Below are positions 25,089 through 33,173 of a stretch of DNA of 64,000 nt, piece by piece (within the stretch, counting starts at the first letter, position 1; each line of letters opens with the position of its first letter). Position numbers and translations under genes: made by a program. Under the pieces are notes generated by a model. The model did not search any database and had not been told where the DNA came from. It was given only the letters and a program-made list of their open reading frames with translations. The stretch comes from Sphingomicrobium clamense (GTDB lineage Bacteria; Pseudomonadota; Alphaproteobacteria; Sphingomonadales; Sphingomonadaceae): assembly GCF_019264355.1 (NCBI RefSeq), contig NZ_JAHVAH010000001.1:170001-234000 (forward strand), written 5' to 3'.

Positions 25089-25248
25089 TCTTGGCTTCCT
25101 TGAACTCGACGTGCTTGCGCGCGACGGGGTCATACTTGCGCATGACCATCTTTTCGGTCGTGTTGCGCGGATTCTTCTTCGTCACGTAGAAAAAGCCGGT
25201 GTCGGCGGTGCTGACGAGCTTGATCTTGACGGTTGCCGGCTTGGCCAT
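25081..25248 (-). CDS. rpmG: 50S ribosomal protein L33
   Basis: A 55-residue basic protein that reads [14 protein letters not shown] at the start, with [14 protein letters not shown] in the middle and VEFKEAKIK at the end, an unmistakable L33. The zinc-binding CxxC pairs of some L33 variants are absent, so this is the cysteine-free (C-minus) type. It is shorter than the usual gene-calling threshold. It transcribes alone, divergent from dps across about 200 bases, and its stop lies within the tail of the convergent divK reading frame. Confidence 0.96.
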   Translation of the reverse strand: MAKPATVKIKLVSTADTGFFYVTKKNPRNTTEKMVMRKYDPVARKHVEFKEAKIK

Positions 25249-25445
25249 CGTTTTTATCCCGAATCACAAAATGAAAAGGCGGCGCATCGAGGCCCGCCCC
25301 AAACTGGCGCGCTCAATGACGAGCGGGGGCGCTTTTGTCAAGCGGATGAGGGTGTTGCCAGCGATCCGATCAGTCTGAACGCTATTATTCGATAAACCGA
25401 TCAATTCTTCGTGCGTTATTCAGGCAAACGATCAATCGAAGGGCA

Positions 25446-25943
25446 ATGACCATGACGAACGAACAACTCGCCACCCCCACCGACCTCAAGGCGAACCAGA
25501 CGAAGGATGTCGCGACCGCGCTCAACGGCGTGCTCGCCGACAGCTATGCGCTCTACCTGAAGACCAAGAATTTCCATTGGCACGTGTCGGGGCCGCATTT
25601 TCGCGACTACCACCTGATGTTCGACGAGCAGGCGGCGGAAATCCTCGGGACGACTGACGCGATCGCCGAACGCGTGCGCAAATTGGGCAAGACCACGCTG
25701 CGCTCGATCGGCGATATCTCGCGGCACCAGAGCCTGAAGGACAATGACAAGGACTTCGTGTCGGCCGCCGACATGCTCAAGGAGTTGCGCGACGACAACC
25801 TTGCTTTGGTCGAGGCGTTTCGCGAACTGAAGGACCTGGCCGACGAGGCCAAGGACAATGCGACCAGCGCGATCGTCGACGAATGGACCGATGCCGCCGA
25901 ACAGCGCGCTTGGTTCCTGTTCGAAACCGCGCAGGGCGCGTGA
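25446..25943 (+). CDS. dps: Dps ferritin-like DNA-protection protein
   Basis: A 165-residue ferritin-fold protein that forms dodecamers, oxidises Fe(II) with hydrogen peroxide and may coat DNA. KNFHWHVSGPHFRDYHLMFDE (read as two parts, His and Asp/Glu at the dimer interface) is the Dps ferroxidase signature. The N-terminal tail (about 20 residues) is only mildly charged, so DNA binding by the tail is uncertain. GAAGGG precedes the ATG. The upstream region shared with rpmG is AT-richer (around 25380-25440) and carries CGATCAAT twice, but no OxyR or Fur site could be defended. Confidence 0.94.
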   Translation: MTMTNEQLATPTDLKANQTKDVATALNGVLADSYALYLKTKNFHWHVSGPHFRDYHLMFDEQAAEILGTTDAIAERVRKLGKTTLRSIGDISRHQSLKDNDKDFVSAADMLKELRDDNLALVEAFRELKDLADEAKDNATSAIVDEWTDAAEQRAWFLFETAQGA

Positions 25944-25984
25944 CGCGCGGGAGCCTTCACCGCTGCTGATCGGTTGGGTCGTCG

Positions 25985-27571
25985 ATGCGTGCCTTTTCAC
26001 AACTGCTCGACGACCTCACTTATACGCGCTCGCGCAACGCGAAGCTGCGGCTGATCGGCGACTATCTCAAGGCGGCGCCCGATCCCGATCGCGGGATCGC
26101 GCTGGCGGCGCTGACGGGTGAGATCGACATTCCCTCGGTGAAGCCGTCGGTGATCCGTGCGCTCGCGGAAGAGCGGATCGACCCGGTGCTCTATAGGCTC
26201 TCGCGCGATTTTGTCGGCGATTCGGCGGAGACGCTCTCCCTGTTGTGGGACGATGCGCCCGACGGGCGGCCGATGATCGACGATGGCGAATATCGGCTGG
26301 GCGAGGCGGTGGCGACACTGCAGGCGGCGAGCCGGAGCGATGCGCCCGCGATCCTGGCCGAGATGCTGAGCCATCTCGATCCGTCGGGTCGCTATGCGCT
26401 GATCAAGGTGGCGACGGGGGCGCTGCGCGTGGGCGTATCGGCGCGGCTGGCGAAACAGGCACTGGCCGACGCGTTCGGGCTGGAGGTCGATGCGGTCGAG
26501 GAAGTGTGGCACGCGCTCTCGCCGCCCTACGAAGAGCTGTTCGCCTGGGCCGAGGGACGCAGCGAGCCGCCCGACGTCGCCAACATGCCGGTGTTTCGCC
26601 CGTTCATGCTCGCCCACCCGCTCGAGGACGACAAGAAGATCGACCTCTCCCAATATGCCGCCGAATGGAAATGGGACGGGATCCGCGTGCAGCTAGTACG
26701 TGCGGGCGGCGAGACGCGGCTCTATTCGCGCACCGGCGACGATATCGGGGCGAGCTTCCCCGACGTGCTCGAAGCGTTCGAACATGACGGGGTGATCGAC
26801 GGCGAATTGCTGGTGCGCGGGCAGGAGCAGGGCGGGCGCGCGGGCAGTTTCAACGCGCTGCAGCAGCGGCTGGGGCGCAAGGTGGTGAGCAAGAAATTAC
26901 GTGAGAGCAATCCGGCGTTCGTGCGGCTTTACGACCTGCTGATCGAGGGCAAGGAGGACTTGCGCGAGCTGGGCTGGGAGGAGCGGCGCGCGCGGTTGGA
27001 GAAGTTCATCGGGCGGCTGCCTGAAGACCGGTTCGACCTCTCCGACATCGTCGAGGCGGACAGTCTCGATGCGCTCGATGCGCTGCGCGAGGAGGCGCGC
27101 GACACAGGGGTCGAGGGGCTGATGCTCAAGCGGCGCGACAGTCGCTATGTCGCCGGGCGACGCGTGGGGCTGTGGTACAAATGGAAGCGCGATCCGCTCA
27201 ACGCCGACTGCGTGCTGATGTATGCGCAACGCGGGTCGGGCAAGCGGTCGAGCTATTTTTCCGATTACACGTTCGGCTGCTGGACCGAGGAGGGTGAGCT
27301 GTTGCCTGTGGGCAAGGCCTATTTCGGATTTACCGACGAGGAGCTGAAATGGCTCGACCGATTCGTGCGGCGCAACACGATCAACCGCTTCGGGCCGGTG
27401 CGCGAGGTGGAGAAGGCGCTGGTGCTGGAGGTGGCGTTCGATTCGATCCACGAATCGAAGCGGCACAAGTCCGGGCTGGCGATGCGCTTTCCGCGGATCA
27501 GCCGGATTCGCGAGGACAAGCCGGTCGAGGAGGCCGACACGATCGCGGCACTGCGCAAGCTGACTAGCTGA
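25985..27571 (+). CDS. ATP-dependent DNA ligase (bacterial LigB/LigC-like, ligase-associated repair type)
   Basis: A 528-residue ligase with an N-terminal DNA-binding domain (about 1-200), adenylation domain and OB fold. Motif I is EWKWDGIR with the adenylated K229; later motifs include YSRTGDDI, DGELLV, EGLMLKRRDS and WYKWKRDPL. Ligases of this type commonly cluster with an MBL-fold exonuclease, a DEXH helicase (Lhr-like) and a phosphoesterase in a DNA-damage response set; none of those is within this window, so the gene stands alone. It probably seals breaks in addition to the essential NAD-dependent LigA. It starts 41 bases after dps and overlaps the convergent acetyltransferase by eight bases. 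Confidence 0.9.
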   Translation: MRAFSQLLDDLTYTRSRNAKLRLIGDYLKAAPDPDRGIALAALTGEIDIPSVKPSVIRALAEERIDPVLYRLSRDFVGDSAETLSLLWDDAPDGRPMIDDGEYRLGEAVATLQAASRSDAPAILAEMLSHLDPSGRYALIKVATGALRVGVSARLAKQALADAFGLEVDAVEEVWHALSPPYEELFAWAEGRSEPPDVANMPVFRPFMLAHPLEDDKKIDLSQYAAEWKWDGIRVQLVRAGGETRLYSRTGDDIGASFPDVLEAFEHDGVIDGELLVRGQEQGGRAGSFNALQQRLGRKVVSKKLRESNPAFVRLYDLLIEGKEDLRELGWEERRARLEKFIGRLPEDRFDLSDIVEADSLDALDALREEARDTGVEGLMLKRRDSRYVAGRRVGLWYKWKRDPLNADCVLMYAQRGSGKRSSYFSDYTFGCWTEEGELLPVGKAYFGFTDEELKWLDRFVRRNTINRFGPVREVEKALVLEVAFDSIHESKRHKSGLAMRFPRISRIREDKPVEEADTIAALRKLTS

Positions 27572-28082
27572 GCGGTTTTTCGAGGACGATGAATTCGAGG
27601 TCGTCGCGCTTGGGATCGCCGAAGCGCGGGTCGCCATAGGGGAAGGGACGCGTCTCGCCGGTGCGGGCGTAGCCGCGGCGCTCGTACCAGGCGATCAGCT
27701 CTTCGCGCTGCTTGATGACCTGCGCTTCCATGCGGACCGCGCCCAATGAGACGACGTGGCGTTCGGCGGCCTCGAGCATGAGCGAGCCGAGCCGCTGGCC
27801 CTGTCGCTCAGGGTCGATGGTGAGCATGCCGAAATAGAAGAGGCCGTCGCCCTTGTCGGTGAGCGCGATGCACGCGGCGATGTCGCCGTCGATGCGACCG
27901 ATCAGGACGGTCTGCGTCGGATCGTCGAGGAGGATCGCCAGTTCGTTGGGATCGGTGCGCTGGCCGCCGAGCAGGTCGGCCTCGTGCGTCCAGCCACCGC
28001 GCGCGCTGTCGCCGCGATAGGCCGACTCGATCAGGCGGTGGAGCACTGGGATGTGCTCCACCGTCGCTGATTCGATTTTCAT
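27564..28082 (-). CDS. GNAT-family N-acetyltransferase
   Basis: A 172-residue acetyltransferase. The acetyl-CoA binding block is PERQGQRLGSLMLEAAE (near 95-111), a good match to the R/Q-x-x-G-x-G/A loop, preceded by the strand FYFGMLTI and followed by AWYERRGYARTGE. The start MKIESATVEH at 28082 was chosen because it lies seven bases after the stop of the cold-shock gene, which suggests one operon; longer readings enter the cold-shock gene on the same strand in another frame. The substrate cannot be inferred from the fold. Confidence 0.88.
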   Translation of the reverse strand: MKIESATVEHIPVLHRLIESAYRGDSARGGWTHEADLLGGQRTDPNELAILLDDPTQTVLIGRIDGDIAACIALTDKGDGLFYFGMLTIDPERQGQRLGSLMLEAAERHVVSLGAVRMEAQVIKQREELIAWYERRGYARTGETRPFPYGDPRFGDPKRDDLEFIVLEKPLS

Positions 28083-28089
28083 GCGGGTG

Positions 28090-28905
28090 TTATTCGCCCT
28101 GGGCCGGGGCCGAGCGAAGGTTGACCGCCGCATACTTGCCGCGCTGGTCGACCTCGAGGTCGAATTCAAACCGGTCGCCCTCGTTGATCGTGGGGATGCC
28201 GGCGCGTTCGACCGCGCTGATATGCACGAAGGCATCGGGCTGGCCGTCATCGCGCTGGATGAAGCCGAAGCCCTTCATCGAGTTGAAGAACTTGACCGTA
28301 CCGGTCGCGCTTTCACCCGTGAGCTCGCGCTTGTTGAAGCCACCGCCGCGTTCGCCGCCGGCGCCACCGCCGCGTTCGACCGCCAACGGCTCGCCGTCGA
28401 TTTCGAGGTTCGTCGCCGAGACACGGCCGCCGCGATCGACGAGCGTGTAATTGAGCGGCTGACCGTCGGCGAGGTCGGTAAGACCCGCCTGCTCGACCGC
28501 GCTGATATGCACGAAGACGTCTTCGCCGCCATCGTCCTGGACGATAAAGCCGAAGCCCTTCTGCGGGTTGAAGAATTTGACGACGCCCTTGCCTTCGCCG
28601 ACAACCTGCGGGGGCATGCCGCCACCGCCACGGAAGCCACCGCCTCCGCCGCCGCGATAGCCACCGCCACCGCCACCACCGCGATAGCCGCCACGGTCTC
28701 CACCGCCGCCACCGCCGTAGCCGCCGCCACGGTCCTGGTAGCCGCCACCGCCGCCGCCATAGCCGCCGCGATCACCGCCACCATAGCCACCGCCACGGTC
28801 CTGAAAACCACCGCCGCGATCGCCATATTGTTCTTCGCCGATGAAATCTCGCTTGTCGCGTCCGCGTCCACCGCGATCGCCCTTACGCCCTCGGTCGTAA
28901 CCCAT
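28090..28905 (-). CDS. Double cold-shock-domain protein with RGG/GYGG-rich N-terminus
   Basis: A 271-residue RNA-binding protein. Residues 1-98 form a Gly-rich, Arg- and Tyr-punctuated region ([20 protein letters not shown] repeats), probably disordered and able to bind RNA or self-associate. Two cold-shock domains follow: CSD1 about 104-170 (KGFGFI at 116-121, VFVHIS at 130-135) and CSD2 about 199-265 (KGFGFI at 211-216, AFVHIS at 225-230), with a Gly/Arg linker. Both RNP motifs are intact in both domains. Two-domain Csp proteins are known in alphaproteobacteria; the long RGG arm is less usual. The start MGYDRGRKG was chosen because the upstream residues lack the repeat character. The leader contains a perfect hairpin. 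Confidence 0.9.
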   Translation of the reverse strand: MGYDRGRKGDRGGRGRDKRDFIGEEQYGDRGGGFQDRGGGYGGGDRGGYGGGGGGYQDRGGGYGGGGGGDRGGYRGGGGGGGYRGGGGGGFRGGGGMPPQVVGEGKGVVKFFNPQKGFGFIVQDDGGEDVFVHISAVEQAGLTDLADGQPLNYTLVDRGGRVSATNLEIDGEPLAVERGGGAGGERGGGFNKRELTGESATGTVKFFNSMKGFGFIQRDDGQPDAFVHISAVERAGIPTINEGDRFEFDLEVDQRGKYAAVNLRSAPAQGE

Positions 28906-28975
28906 GCTTATCCAAACTCTTCCAGCCCCAACAATATCGACCGCGAACACGGGAACCTAGTCGCGCAAACGGCCA

Positions 28976-28999
28976 TGCGCCCCACGATGAGGGGGCGCA
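28976..28999 (-). promoter_or_regulatory. Hairpin in the 5' leader of the cold-shock gene
   Basis: TGCGCCCC (28976-28983) and GGGGCGCA (28992-28999) form a perfect 8-base stem with an 8-base loop, about 70 bases upstream of the cold-shock start. Csp genes are known for structured leaders that respond to temperature, so a role in translation or transcript stability is conceivable. A second short palindrome, GGCCAAATGGCC, lies at 29045-29056 between the divergent genes. The rest of 28906-29128 holds no gene. Confidence 0.4.
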
Positions 29000-29128
29000 C
29001 ACGGCGACTCAATACAGCAAAATCCCCGAATTACCTAATGATTTGGCCAAATGGCCTCTTCGCGACTGGCACAGCGCTCCTCTAGCGACTAAGGAGCGGT
29101 CGAGACGAGAGTAAAGAAGCGAGCCCAG

Positions 29129-29749
29129 ATGGCAGTCCATTTCTACGAAGAAGACCTTCCTTCCACCGACCTGTTCGGCGACGGCCCGATCGCCGTCGAC
29201 ACCGAAGCGATGGGGCTTCGGCCCGGGCGCGACCGGCTGTGCCTGGTCCAGCTATCGGACGGCAGCGGCGACGAGCATCTCGTGCGATTCGGCCCCGACA
29301 GCGACTATGCGGCGCCCAACCTCAAGGCGCTGCTCGGCGACCCCAACCGCCTCAAGCTCTATCATTTCGCGCGCTTCGACATCGCGATCATGCAGGCCTA
29401 TCTCGGCATCATGGCCGCGCCGGTCTATTGCACGCGCACCGCGAGCCGGCTGGTCCGCACCTATACCGACCGCCACGGCCTCAAGGAGTTGGTCAAGGAG
29501 CTTTTGAACGGCGACATCTCGAAGCAACAGCAGTCGAGCGACTGGGGCGGCCCGGAGCTCAATGACGCGCAGCGCGAATATGCCGCGAGCGACGTACGCT
29601 TCCTCCACCGACTCAAGGAAGAGCTCGACAGGCGCCTCGCCCGCGAGGGCCGCACCGAGCTTGCCCAATCCTGTTTCGACTTCCTTCCCGCCCGCGCGAG
29701 GCTCGACCTGGCGGGTTGGGACGAAGTCGACATTTTCGCGCATAGCTGA
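29129..29749 (+). CDS. Ribonuclease D-like 3'-5' exonuclease
   Basis: A 206-residue DEDDy exonuclease domain without the C-terminal HRDC domains of full-length RNase D. Exo I is seen as AVDTEAMGL (D24, E26), Exo II around HFARFDIAIM, and Exo III as YAASDVRFL, where the tyrosine and aspartate define the DEDDy type. It may trim RNA 3' ends or act in DNA repair. The gene starts the rnd-lptC-lptA-lptB-rpoN string, ending three bases before lptC. This arrangement is a recurrent alphaproteobacterial order. Confidence 0.92.
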   Translation: MAVHFYEEDLPSTDLFGDGPIAVDTEAMGLRPGRDRLCLVQLSDGSGDEHLVRFGPDSDYAAPNLKALLGDPNRLKLYHFARFDIAIMQAYLGIMAAPVYCTRTASRLVRTYTDRHGLKELVKELLNGDISKQQQSSDWGGPELNDAQREYAASDVRFLHRLKEELDRRLAREGRTELAQSCFDFLPARARLDLAGWDEVDIFAHS

Positions 29750-29752
29750 TCC

Positions 29753-30391
29753 ATGAGCGAAGCCGCCCGACGCGAACGCGCCGTCAAGCGGCAATGGGCG
29801 CTTCCCGACTCGCGCCACGACCGCGTCGTGCGGTTCATGCAAATCGGCCTGCCGATCATCGGCGTGCTCGTCATTATCGCGCTGCTCTTCGCGCCTTTGT
29901 CGAAAGAAGGCGAAGTCAGCTTCATCCTCGAGCCCGACGATGTCGACCAGGCCGAGGAACGGATGCGGGTCGAGCGCGCGCGCTACACCGGCGAGGATAA
30001 TCGCGGGCGCCCCTTCACCATCGTCGCCAATCGCGCGGTGCAGGAAACCAGCGCGGTTCCGATCGTCGAGATTCGCGGCATGGCAGCGCGGCTGGACATG
30101 GAAGAAGGGCCGCTCACCATCCTCGCCCCGCACGGACGCTACGCGATCGAGGACAAGCAGGTTTTTATCGACGGGGCCGTGACGCTCGAAGGCCCCGAAG
30201 GCGCGATGCTCGAGGTCAACGACGTGCTCGTCGATATCGGCGAGAGGCGACTCGAAAGCGACGGCGCAGTCTCGGGACGGATGCGGCTCGGCAGCTTCAC
30301 CGCGGGCAAATTGTCCGCCGACCTCGCCAGCCGCACGATTACACTTTCCGAAGGTGCAAGGTTGAAAATCGAGCAAGGTGCCGTCAGATGA
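29753..30391 (+). CDS. lptC: LPS export protein LptC
   Basis: A 212-residue bitopic inner-membrane protein. A cytoplasmic basic N-terminus (1-28) precedes one transmembrane helix (about 29-48, MQIGLPIIGVLVIIALLFA), then a periplasmic beta-jellyroll. LptC links the LptB2FG transporter to the LptA bridge that moves lipopolysaccharide across the periplasm. It overlaps lptA by four bases. Sphingomonads are known for glycosphingolipids in place of classical LPS, so the cargo here may differ; that remark depends on the organism assignment. Confidence 0.92.
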   Translation: MSEAARRERAVKRQWALPDSRHDRVVRFMQIGLPIIGVLVIIALLFAPLSKEGEVSFILEPDDVDQAEERMRVERARYTGEDNRGRPFTIVANRAVQETSAVPIVEIRGMAARLDMEEGPLTILAPHGRYAIEDKQVFIDGAVTLEGPEGAMLEVNDVLVDIGERRLESDGAVSGRMRLGSFTAGKLSADLASRTITLSEGARLKIEQGAVR

Positions 30392-30924
30392 GCAATATGC
30401 GTGCCAACCGCTTCATTCCGATGCTGATCGCCGGCGCCCTTGTCGCCGCGCTTCCCGCCGCTTCGGGCGCGCAGGACGCATCGATGCTGGGCGGGCACGA
30501 TATCAACGCACCGGTCGATGTCGCCGCCGACCGGATCGAGGTCCAGGATCGCGCCGACCGCGCGGTGTTCATCGGCAATGTCGAAGTGCGCCAGGGCGGG
30601 CTGACCATGAACACGTCGCGCCTGCGCATCGCCTATGTGTCTGGTGGCGGGATTGACATCAAGCGGCTCGATGCGTCCGGCGGCGTGACCGTCGGAAGCG
30701 GTAGCGACACCGCGCGCGGTGACTTCGCCGTCTACGACCTCGACCGCAAGATCATCACGATGATGGGCAATGTCCGCCTCGCCCAGGGGCCCAACGAACT
30801 GTTCGGATCGCGCCTTACCATCGACCTCGACAGTGGTCGCGCGGTGATGGACGGCGGCCCCGCAGGCGTCGACCAGACGGGCGGGCGCGTGACGGGCCGC
30901 TTCACGGTGCCAACCCGCAACTGA
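30388..30924 (+). CDS. lptA: LPS transport periplasmic protein LptA
   Basis: A 178-residue OstA-like protein with a signal peptide (about residues 1-28, ASGA-Q) and a beta-jellyroll (NAPVDVAADRIEVQDRADRAVFIGNVEV and later GNVRLAQGPNELFGSRLTIDLDSG, each split across strands). LptA subunits stack to form the periplasmic bridge. Start overlap with lptC is four bases and the stop shares its last base with the lptB start, so expression is tightly coupled. No deviation from the family is visible. Confidence 0.92.
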   Translation: MSNMRANRFIPMLIAGALVAALPAASGAQDASMLGGHDINAPVDVAADRIEVQDRADRAVFIGNVEVRQGGLTMNTSRLRIAYVSGGGIDIKRLDASGGVTVGSGSDTARGDFAVYDLDRKIITMMGNVRLAQGPNELFGSRLTIDLDSGRAVMDGGPAGVDQTGGRVTGRFTVPTRN

Positions 30925-31703
30925 TGGCCGACTTCGACGAACTGGAGCGTACCGACCTCTCCGAAGTCCCCGACGTCGGAGATCACGGGCTGCAGGTCGT
31001 CTCGATCGCCAAGAGCTATGACAAGAAGGTCGTGCTGAGCGACGTGTCGATGTCGGTTGCGCGCGGCGAAGTGGTCGGGCTGCTCGGCCCCAACGGCGCG
31101 GGCAAGACGACCAGCTTCTACTCGGTCATGGGGCTGGTGAAGCCCGATGCCGGGCGCATCATCCTCGACAATCGCGACATTACCGGCCTGCCTATGTATC
31201 GCCGCGCGATCCTCGGGCTCGGCTATCTGCCGCAGGAGACCTCGATCTTTCGCGGGCTGACGGTCGAGCAGAATATCCTCTCGGTGCTCGAAGTGGTCGA
31301 ACCCGACCGCGACGCGCGCGAAGAGCGGCTTGAGCAACTGCTCGACGAGTTCGGGCTGACCCGCTTGCGCAGTTCGAACGCGATGGCGCTGTCGGGGGGC
31401 GAACGTCGGCGCTGCGAGATTGCGCGCGCGCTGGCGGCGGACCCGTCCATCATGCTGCTCGACGAGCCGTTCGCGGGCATCGACCCCATTTCGATCTCCG
31501 ACATTCGCGATCTCGTGAAGGACCTCAAGCAGCGCGACATCGGCGTGCTGATCACCGACCATAATGTGCGCGAGACGCTCGATATCGTCGACCGGGCCTG
31601 CATCATCTATGACGGCAAGGTCCTGTTCCAGGGCACGCCTCAGGCGCTGGTCGCCGACCCCGAAGTTCGCCGTCTCTACCTCGGCGAGAGCTTCGCGCTC
31701 TAG
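30924..31703 (+). CDS. lptB: LPS export ABC transporter ATPase LptB
   Basis: A 259-residue ABC ATPase. Walker A GPNGAGKT is at 55-62, the Q-loop glutamine in YLPQETSIFRGL, the signature LSGGERRR near 154-161, Walker B IMLLDEPFAGID and the switch histidine in ITDHNV. The GGERRR form of the signature and the long C-terminal stretch (YYDGKVLFQGTP-like IIYDGKVLFQGTP) are typical of LptB. The first 22 residues are an acidic extension not found in E. coli LptB. LptF and LptG are not in this window. Confidence 0.95.
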   Translation: MADFDELERTDLSEVPDVGDHGLQVVSIAKSYDKKVVLSDVSMSVARGEVVGLLGPNGAGKTTSFYSVMGLVKPDAGRIILDNRDITGLPMYRRAILGLGYLPQETSIFRGLTVEQNILSVLEVVEPDRDAREERLEQLLDEFGLTRLRSSNAMALSGGERRRCEIARALAADPSIMLLDEPFAGIDPISISDIRDLVKDLKQRDIGVLITDHNVRETLDIVDRACIIYDGKVLFQGTPQALVADPEVRRLYLGESFAL

Positions 31704-31712
31704 GGGGCTGGA

Positions 31713-33173
31713 ATGGCGTTAGGGCCCGGACTCCAACTCCGCCAAAACCAGTCGCTGGTCATGACCCAGCAGCTGCAGCAGGCGATCAAGCTGCTCGCGC
31801 TGTCGACCACCGAGGTCGAGCAGGTCATCGCCGAAGAGCTGGCAAAGAACCCGCTACTCGAGGTCAAGCGCGACGATCGCGGCGAGCAGCAGAACGAAGA
31901 CCGCGAATATGAGGCCGACGAGGGCGGCGACGATTATGCCGACACGCCCGACAGCGCGGAGGCGATCGGAGCGGGCGATGACGGCGTGCTCGATTATGAC
32001 AGCACTGCCGCAGCGGCAGACAATGACAGTTTTTCCGACCTTGGCCTCCCCGCCGATCCGGGAGCCGAGGCGTTCGACTTCGACCGGCTGGAATATAAGG
32101 AGCACTCGCTCGCCGAGCATTTGCTTGCCCAGCTTCACGGGGCGAGCGGGCCGGTCGCGCAAGGGGCCGAAGCGATCATCCTCGCGCTCAAGGACACCGG
32201 CTATCTGGAAGTCGAGCTCGACCTATTGCTCGCGCATCTGATGCTCAGCTGCGAAGAGCAGGAGGAGGCGCTGGCGCTGGTCCAGTCGCTCGATCCGCCG
32301 GGGGTGGGTGCGCGCAGCCTTGCCGAATGTCTCGCGCTGCAGGCCAAGGCAGCCGACCGCTACGACCCGTGCATGGAACGGTTGATCCAGAATCTCGACC
32401 TGGTGGCGAAGGGGCGGACCAAGGATCTGATGCGCATCTGCAATGTCGACGAGGAGGACCTTGCCGACATGATCCGCGAGCTGCGCAGCTACGACCCCAA
32501 ACCCGGCTGCACCTATGCCGAGGCGCCCGCCGAAGCGATCACCCCCGACGTGGTGGTGACCCGGACCAAGGATGGCTGGGACGTGCAGCTCAACCCCGAT
32601 GCGCTGCCCCGCGTGCTGGTCAATCGCGACTATCACGCGCAGCTGAAGGCGGGGCCGCAGGACAAGGCGTCGAAGGCGTGGCTGTCGGACAATCTGGCGA
32701 ACGCCAACTGGCTGGTAAAGGCGCTCGACCAGCGCGCGCAGACGATCACCAAGGTGGCGATGGAGATCGTCAAGCAGCAACAGGGATTCTTCGAAAAGGG
32801 CGTGTCGGCGTTGAAGCCGATGACGCTGTCGAAAGTGGCCGAGGCGGTCGAGGTGCACGAGAGCACGGTCAGCCGCGTGACGACGGCGAAATATCTGATC
32901 TGCGAGCGCGGAACGTTCGAGCTCAAATATTTCTTCGGGTCGGGCGTAGGCTTGGCCGACAGCGATGAGGGCGTCGCGGCGGAGGCGGTGAAGGCGGCGA
33001 TCAAAAAGCTGATCGACGAGGAGGACAAGATCCTGTCGGACGATGCGCTGGTCAAATTGCTCAAGGCGCAGGGTTTCGATCTCGCCCGGCGCACGGTTGC
33101 GAAATATCGCGAGGCGATGGGGATCGGGAGCAGCGTCCAACGGCGACGCCAGCGCAAGCTGGAAGGGCGTTAG
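31713..33173 (+). CDS. rpoN: RNA polymerase sigma-54 factor
   Basis: A 486-residue sigma-54. Region I (residues 1-50) is Gln-rich (LRQNQSLVMTQQLQQAIKLL), region II is acidic (about 50-130), and region III ends with the helix-turn-helix VAEAVEVHESTVSRVTTAKY and the RpoN box ARRTVAKYRE (about 458-467) that reads the -24 element. All regions needed for enhancer-dependent transcription are in place. It follows lptB by nine bases. The usual downstream companions hpf/raiA and ptsN are absent: the next gene converges from the other strand with overlapping stops. Confidence 0.96.
   Translation: MALGPGLQLRQNQSLVMTQQLQQAIKLLALSTTEVEQVIAEELAKNPLLEVKRDDRGEQQNEDREYEADEGGDDYADTPDSAEAIGAGDDGVLDYDSTAAAADNDSFSDLGLPADPGAEAFDFDRLEYKEHSLAEHLLAQLHGASGPVAQGAEAIILALKDTGYLEVELDLLLAHLMLSCEEQEEALALVQSLDPPGVGARSLAECLALQAKAADRYDPCMERLIQNLDLVAKGRTKDLMRICNVDEEDLADMIRELRSYDPKPGCTYAEAPAEAITPDVVVTRTKDGWDVQLNPDALPRVLVNRDYHAQLKAGPQDKASKAWLSDNLANANWLVKALDQRAQTITKVAMEIVKQQQGFFEKGVSALKPMTLSKVAEAVEVHESTVSRVTTAKYLICERGTFELKYFFGSGVGLADSDEGVAAEAVKAAIKKLIDEEDKILSDDALVKLLKAQGFDLARRTVAKYREAMGIGSSVQRRRQRKLEGR

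Noticed and set aside
25249..25445. OxyR or Fur site in front of dps
   Set aside because: The AT-rich stretch has CGATCAAT repeats, but neither consensus is met at enough positions.
28640..28880. CRISPR-like or satellite repeats
   Set aside because: The periodic sequence codes for the Gly/Arg/Tyr repeats of the cold-shock protein; repeat length and spacing are irregular and there are no unique spacers.
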